11,447 nucleotides of DNA from Chloroflexota bacterium (GTDB lineage: Bacteria > Chloroflexota > Dehalococcoidia > Bin125), in the NCBI GenBank assembly GCA_026707335.1, contig JAPOXB010000073.1, positions 12,744 through 24,190 of the forward strand. Direction: 5' to 3'. The first letter of the stretch is position 1. Each line of letters starts with the position of its first letter. Shown here in pieces: positions 6,450-11,447 of this stretch. The notes under the pieces are model-generated. The model ran no database searches, was not told the origin of the DNA, and saw only the letters and a program-made list of their open reading frames with translations. A program made the translations under genes and the position numbers.

Positions 6450-7637
6450 ATGCCGAGCATCGCGGAGCGGGAAGCGGCCGTCTTCATGCGCACGGGCGTG
6501 CGCGTGCCCATCAACCTCGTGCGCGGCGAGGGCACGCGCGTCTGGGACGAGGACGGCAAGGAGTACCTCGACTTCCTGGCCGGCATCGCGACCGTGAGCC
6601 TGGGACACAGCAGTCCGGTAGTCGTGGACGCGCTCACGCAGCAGGCGCGGACGCTCATCCACGTCTCGAACATCTTCTACAGCGTGCCCCAGATCGACCT
6701 GGCGGAGCTGCTCGTCGAGCAGAGCGGGATGAGCCAGGCCTTCTTCTGCAACAGCGGCGCCGAGGCGAACGAGGGATGCATCAAGCTGGCGCGCAAGTGG
6801 GCCCGCCAGCAGCGCGACGAGGCCTACGAGATCGTCGTCGCCGACGGCGGCTTCCACGGCCGCACGCTGACGACGATCACCGCCAGCGGCACGCCCAAAT
6901 ACGCCGAGCCGTTCGCGCCGTTGCCCGAGGGCTTCGTGCACGTCCCCTACAACGACATCGAGGCGCTGCGGGAGGCGGTGACATCTCGCACGGCCGCGGT
7001 CATGCTGGAGCCCCTGCAGGGCGAGGGCGGCGTCAACGTCCCCGACGACGGCTACTTGCCCGCCGTCCGCCGCCTCTGCGACGAGCGGAACGTCGCGCTG
7101 ATCCTCGACGAGGTGCAGACGGGCATGGGCCGCTGCGGGCGCATGTTCGCCTTCCAGCGCGCGGGCATCACGCCCGACATCATGTCCCTGGCCAAGGGGC
7201 TGGGCGGCGGCGTCCCCGTCGCGGCGTTCCTGACCAACGACCGCTGCGCCGCGTTCGAGCCGGGCGACCACGGCACGACGTTCGGCGGGCAGCCGCTGGC
7301 CACTGCGGTTGCGCTGGCCGTCGCGCGCTACATGGTCGACGAGGACCTGCCCGCGCAAGTCGAGGCCAAGGGCGCGCGCTTCATGGACCGCCTGCACTCC
7401 CTGGAGGACCGGCACGCGGCGGTGAGCGGCGTCCGCGGCCAGGGGCTGCTGGTCGCCTTGGAGCTGTCCTCCGACATCGCCGCCGACGTCGTCGCGGCCT
7501 GCCGGGAGCGGGGGCTGCTGGCGAACAACGTGCGGCCCAACGCGGTCCGCTTCGTGCCGCCGCTGACCGTCAGCGAGGCGGAACTCGATCAGGCGGTCGA
7601 GATCGTGGAACAGGCCCTCGCGGCGGTGGCCGGCTAG
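6450..7637 (+). CDS. argD: Acetylornithine aminotransferase
   Basis: ArgD is a PLP-dependent class III aminotransferase that converts N-acetylglutamate semialdehyde and glutamate to N-acetylornithine and 2-oxoglutarate. The 395-residue length is normal. Visible motifs are YLDFLAGIATVSLGH near the N-terminus, FFCNSGAEANEGCIKLAR (phosphate-binding region), FHGRT, EPLQGEGGV, LDEVQTGMGR with cofactor-binding Asp220, SLAKGLGGG with the PLP lysine at 249, TTFGGQPLA, GVRGQGLL and NAVRFVPPLTV. ATG 6450 has AAGGA 8 bases upstream. The related members succinylornithine and 4-aminobutyrate aminotransferases are possible by fold, but the arginine gene context and the NVRPNAVRFVPPL ending favour ArgD. argG follows after 56 bp. 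A promoter-like element and hairpin precede it, so argD may begin a second transcript (argD-argG-small gene-argH). Confidence 0.94.
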   Translation: MPSIAEREAAVFMRTGVRVPINLVRGEGTRVWDEDGKEYLDFLAGIATVSLGHSSPVVVDALTQQARTLIHVSNIFYSVPQIDLAELLVEQSGMSQAFFCNSGAEANEGCIKLARKWARQQRDEAYEIVVADGGFHGRTLTTITASGTPKYAEPFAPLPEGFVHVPYNDIEALREAVTSRTAAVMLEPLQGEGGVNVPDDGYLPAVRRLCDERNVALILDEVQTGMGRCGRMFAFQRAGITPDIMSLAKGLGGGVPVAAFLTNDRCAAFEPGDHGTTFGGQPLATAVALAVARYMVDEDLPAQVEAKGARFMDRLHSLEDRHAAVSGVRGQGLLVALELSSDIAADVVAACRERGLLANNVRPNAVRFVPPLTVSEAELDQAVEIVEQALAAVAG

Positions 7638-7693
7638 GCCGCGCCGCGCGGGTACGAATCAAGCATCGAACGACGAGAGTCGGGAGCCGACAG

Positions 7694-8935
7694 ATGGCGA
7701 GATCGGACAAGAAACGGGTCGTGCTGGCCTACAGCGGCGGACTGGATACGTCCGTCGTCACGCGCTGGCTGGTAGAGCGAGGCTGGGAGGTCGTCTGCCT
7801 CACGGTCGACGTCGGCTTCCTGGACGCCGACCCCGGCCTCGAGGAGCGGGCGCTGGCCGCGGGCGCGGAGCGCCTGGTCGTCGCCGACGCGAAGGAGACC
7901 TTCGCGCGCTCGTTCATCTTCCCGGCGATGATGGCGGGGGCGCTCTACGAGGGCAGCTACCCGCTCGCCACGGCGCTGGCGCGGCCGCTGATCGCCAAGC
8001 TGCTCGTCGATGTGGCGCGGGACGAGGGCGCCACGGCCGTCGCGCACGGCTGCACCGGCAAGGGCAACGACCAGGTCCGCTTCGACGTGTCCACCGCCGC
8101 CCTCGCGCCCGACCTGCAGATCCTCGCCCCGGTCCGCGAGTGGGAGCTGACCACCCGCGCCTCCGAGATCGTCTATGCGCGCGCGCACAAGATCCCCATC
8201 AACGTCAGCGAGGAGAAGAGCTACTCCGTCGACGAGAACCTCTGGGGCCGCTCGATCGAGGCGGGCGCGCTGGAAGATCCCTGGGACGAGCCGCTGGAGG
8301 ACGTCTGGGAGTGGACCACGTCCGTCGACGACGCACCCGAGGAGCCGGGCTACGTCGAGATCAGTTTCCAGCAGGGCGTGCCCGTCGCGCTCGACGGGGA
8401 GGAACTCGACCCGGTCAGCCTGATCCTGCGCATGCACGAGTTGGCCGGGGCGCACGGCGTCGGCCGCATCGACATGGTGGAGAACCGTCTGGTGGGGATT
8501 AAGTCGCGCGAGGTCTACGAGGCGCCGGCCGCGGTCGCGCTGCTCGCCGCCCACCGCGGCCTGGAGAGCATCACGCTCAGCAAGCAGCAGTTGCGGCTCA
8601 AGCACCGCCTGATGCAGGACTACGCCGACCTGATCTACGACGGGCTCTGGTTCACCGCGCACCACCAGGACCTGGCCGCGTTCACCCGGTCGGTGCAGCG
8701 CCACGTGAGCGGCGACGTCCGCCTGCGCCTGCACAAGGGCCAGGCGACCGTCGTGGGACGGCGCAGCCCGCGCAGCCTGTACCAGCTTTCGCTCGCCACA
8801 TATGATGAGGGCGACATGTACGACGTGTCGGCGGCGCCCGGGTTCATTCAGATCTGGGGGCTGCCGGTGCGGGTGCAGGCCGACGTCCAACTGCTGCGGC
8901 AGGAGGGCGGACCGCTGGACGTGACGAGCAGCTAG
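7694..8935 (+). CDS. argG: Argininosuccinate synthase
   Basis: ArgG joins citrulline and aspartate using ATP, with AMP and pyrophosphate released, to form argininosuccinate. The 413-residue protein has the N-type ATP pyrophosphatase loop YSGGLDTSVV (residues 13-22), AHGCTGKGNDQVRFD (117-131) for citrulline/aspartate binding, LAPVREWELT, YSVDENLWGRSIEAG, RIDMVENRLVGIKSREVYE, LRLKHRLMQDYADLIYDG and the oligomerisation-region ending near GFIQIWGLP. These are features of the short bacterial class of the enzyme, with nothing missing. ATG 7694 is preceded by CGGGAG at 7681-7686. The same frame is open far upstream only because it runs through argD out of frame. The gap after argD is 56 bp. Confidence 0.96.
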   Translation: MARSDKKRVVLAYSGGLDTSVVTRWLVERGWEVVCLTVDVGFLDADPGLEERALAAGAERLVVADAKETFARSFIFPAMMAGALYEGSYPLATALARPLIAKLLVDVARDEGATAVAHGCTGKGNDQVRFDVSTAALAPDLQILAPVREWELTTRASEIVYARAHKIPINVSEEKSYSVDENLWGRSIEAGALEDPWDEPLEDVWEWTTSVDDAPEEPGYVEISFQQGVPVALDGEELDPVSLILRMHELAGAHGVGRIDMVENRLVGIKSREVYEAPAAVALLAAHRGLESITLSKQQLRLKHRLMQDYADLIYDGLWFTAHHQDLAAFTRSVQRHVSGDVRLRLHKGQATVVGRRSPRSLYQLSLATYDEGDMYDVSAAPGFIQIWGLPVRVQADVQLLRQEGGPLDVTSS

Positions 8936-8962
8936 CCGGCGAAGGACGCGCCACCGCCAACG

Positions 8963-9298
8963 ATGACCACCTCTGCCGGCGACCTGGAGATCACGTACGA
9001 GGGCGAAGCCCCCACCTTCGGGGGGTACTCCTCCGCCGACTTCTTCGTGCGGCGGTCCGGCGAGCACAGCCTGGAGGTCAACCTGGGCCTCGCCGCCGAT
9101 GCGCAGGCGCTGTTCGAGGCCACGACCGGCGCGCTCTCCGGCGACGACGTGCAGGCGCTGCTGCAGGCCTTGGCCGGCCGCGTCTATCCCGGCTACATCG
9201 ACAGCGGGCGGCTGCCCCCGGCGATCCTGCTGCTCCGCGCCGAGGACATCGAGGCCGGCGCCGTCGGCGACATCCTCAGCGAAGCCGGCCTCGCCTGA
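8963..9298 (+). CDS. Small acidic hypothetical protein between argG and argH
   Basis: I do not recognise this 111-residue protein. It has about 17 Asp/Glu against 5 Arg, with no Lys and no Cys, so it should be strongly acidic and cytosolic. No signal peptide or membrane segment is visible. The N-terminal half looks like beta strands (LEITYEGEAPTFGGYSSADFFVRR, then HSLEVNLGL) and the C-terminal half helical (AQALFEATTGALSGDDVQALLQALAG, then EDIEAGAVGDILSEAGLA). It is probably real: codon use matches the neighbours, it fits between two arginine genes on the same strand (27 bp after argG, 54 bp before argH), and the gap would otherwise be long for this locus. The nearest purine-rich site, GAAGGA at 8941-8946, is 16 bases from ATG 8963, so the exact start is uncertain. 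Confidence 0.7.
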   Translation: MTTSAGDLEITYEGEAPTFGGYSSADFFVRRSGEHSLEVNLGLAADAQALFEATTGALSGDDVQALLQALAGRVYPGYIDSGRLPPAILLLRAEDIEAGAVGDILSEAGLA

Positions 9299-9299
9299 G

Positions 9300-9327
9300 G
9301 CGGGCCGTCGCGTTCGCGCGGGCCCGC
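9300..9327 (+). other. Stem-loop between the small gene and argH
   Basis: GCGGGCC (9300-9306) pairs perfectly with GGCCCGC (9321-9327). Inside, CGC and GCG can form three further pairs across a 2x2 internal loop, capped by GTTC. It starts two bases after the stop codon of the small gene. No T run follows, so it is better viewed as a transcript-stabilising or weak terminator-like element. Confidence 0.5.
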
Positions 9328-9347
9328 ACGCGGCCCATCGATCCTGT

Positions 9348-9351
9348 GAGG
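9348..9351 (+). promoter_or_regulatory. Ribosome binding site bearing on the argH start
   Basis: GAGG lies one base before ATG 9353, too close for normal initiation, but 7 bases before the in-frame GTG at 9359. The spacing therefore favours GTG 9359 as the true argH start, shortening the protein by two residues (Met-Thr). Confidence 0.45.
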
Positions 9352-9352
9352 C

Positions 9353-10807
<1,455 letters not shown>

Positions 10808-10826
10808 GCAACCGCCCGGCGTCGGA

Positions 10827-10832
10827 TAGGCT
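10827..10832 (+). promoter_or_regulatory. Candidate -10 element upstream of rpe
   Basis: TAGGCT, in the context GGATAGGCT, is identical to the hexamer before argB. It lies 22 bases before the rpe ATG, so a transcript would carry a short leader including the AGGGAG ribosome binding site (10842-10847). No clear -35 box is seen. It would let rpe be transcribed separately from the arginine genes. Confidence 0.35.
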
Positions 10833-10854
10833 GCGAGACGCAGGGAGCGCCGCA

Positions 10855-11447
10855 ATGCCCGAGGTCCAGATCATCCCCTCGATCCTTTCGGCCGACCTCG
10901 GCCGGCTGGCCGAGCAGGTCCGCGAGGCCGAGGCCGCCGGGGCCGACGCCATCCAGATCGACGTGATGGACGGGCACTTCGTCCCGCCGATCAGCTTCGG
11001 CCCCTCGATCGTCGCGGCGGTGCGCGCGGTTACCGAGCTGCCCCTTGAGGCGCACCTGATGGTGAGCAACCCGGAGGCCCACATCGACGCCTTCATCGAG
11101 GCCGGGGCGGGCACGATCATCGTTCACGTCGAGTCGACGCCGCACGCGCACCGGCTGGCGCAGGCGATCCGCGAGAAGGGCGCGCGGGCGGGCGTCACGC
11201 TGAACCCCGGCACGCCGCTCACCGCGCTCGAGGCCGTGATCGCCGACGTCGATCAGGTGCAGGTCATGGGCGTCAACCCGGGCTGGGGCGGCCAGCCGAT
11301 GATCCCGGCGACGCTCGATCGCGTCAGCGCCCTGCGCGCCTGGCTCGACCGCATGCAGCTGCCGGCGGCGCTGGAGGTCGACGGCGGCGTCAACGCGTCC
11401 ACGATCGCCGCCGTGGCCGAGGCGGGCGCGACGATGGTCATCGCCGG
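10855..11447 (+). CDS. rpe: Ribulose-phosphate 3-epimerase, 3' partial
   Basis: Rpe interconverts D-ribulose 5-phosphate and D-xylulose 5-phosphate in the pentose phosphate pathway. The frame is open to the window end (197 complete codons of a usual 215-225), so only the last phosphate-loop and helix are missing; the sequence stops in MVIAG, where the family continues towards AGSAIF. Motifs are IIPSILSADLG (6-16), IDVMDGHFVPPISFGP (35-50), AHLMV with His67, VMGVNPGWGGQ, and LEVDGGVN with catalytic Asp176. In the human enzyme the metal ligands are His35, Asp37, His70 and Asp175; the equivalents here are Gln34, Asp36, His67 and Asp176, so one ligand is replaced. ATG 10855 has AGGGAG 7 bases upstream. 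It has no direct pathway link to arginine and is probably just the adjacent gene. Confidence 0.94.
   Translation, partial: MPEVQIIPSILSADLGRLAEQVREAEAAGADAIQIDVMDGHFVPPISFGPSIVAAVRAVTELPLEAHLMVSNPEAHIDAFIEAGAGTIIVHVESTPHAHRLAQAIREKGARAGVTLNPGTPLTALEAVIADVDQVQVMGVNPGWGGQPMIPATLDRVSALRAWLDRMQLPAALEVDGGVNASTIAAVAEAGATMVIA

Noticed and set aside
6776..7693. Upstream extension of the argG open frame into argD
   Set aside because: The extension is argD read out of frame. ATG 7694 has a ribosome binding site and sits at the normal distance before SGGLDTS.

Overview
The window is one strand of very GC-rich bacterial DNA (visibly about 70% G+C, with nearly every third codon position G or C). All eight arginine or housekeeping genes plus one small unknown gene lie on the plus strand, packed with gaps of at most about 100 bases. 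The acetylglutamate kinase sequence style, an UPF0182 membrane protein and the high G+C suggest a Chloroflexota-like (Thermomicrobia/SAR202-type) or, less likely, an actinobacterial genome. This is an inference from family resemblance; no rRNA or other marker is present.

Layout: argC (1-1020, 5' end cut by the window edge), argJ (1073-2338), a 102-bp gap with two hairpins and a leaderless-looking promoter, argB (2441-3229), a large UPF0182-family membrane protein joined to argB by an ATGA overlap (3226-6351), a 98-bp gap with a promoter-like element and a leader hairpin, argD (6450-7637), argG (7694-8935), a small acidic protein of unknown function (8963-9298), argH (9353-10807), then rpe, ribulose-phosphate 3-epimerase (10855 to the window end, 3' end missing).

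Together argC, argJ, argB and argD make ornithine from glutamate by the cyclic N-acetyl route, in which ArgJ recycles the acetyl group. argG and argH turn citrulline into arginine. The connecting enzyme, ornithine carbamoyltransferase (argF), is not in the window. rpe belongs to the pentose phosphate pathway and probably starts another transcription unit.

This is mostly a conventional biosynthetic locus. The points that stand out are a 19-residue repeat-derived segment directly before the ArgJ self-cleavage site, the UPF0182 membrane protein translationally coupled to argB, a His-to-Gln change at a canonical metal ligand of Rpe, and an unrecognised lysine-free acidic protein between argG and argH. 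I found no RNA gene, mobile element, CRISPR array or phage gene, and no gene-free stretch longer than about 100 bases.
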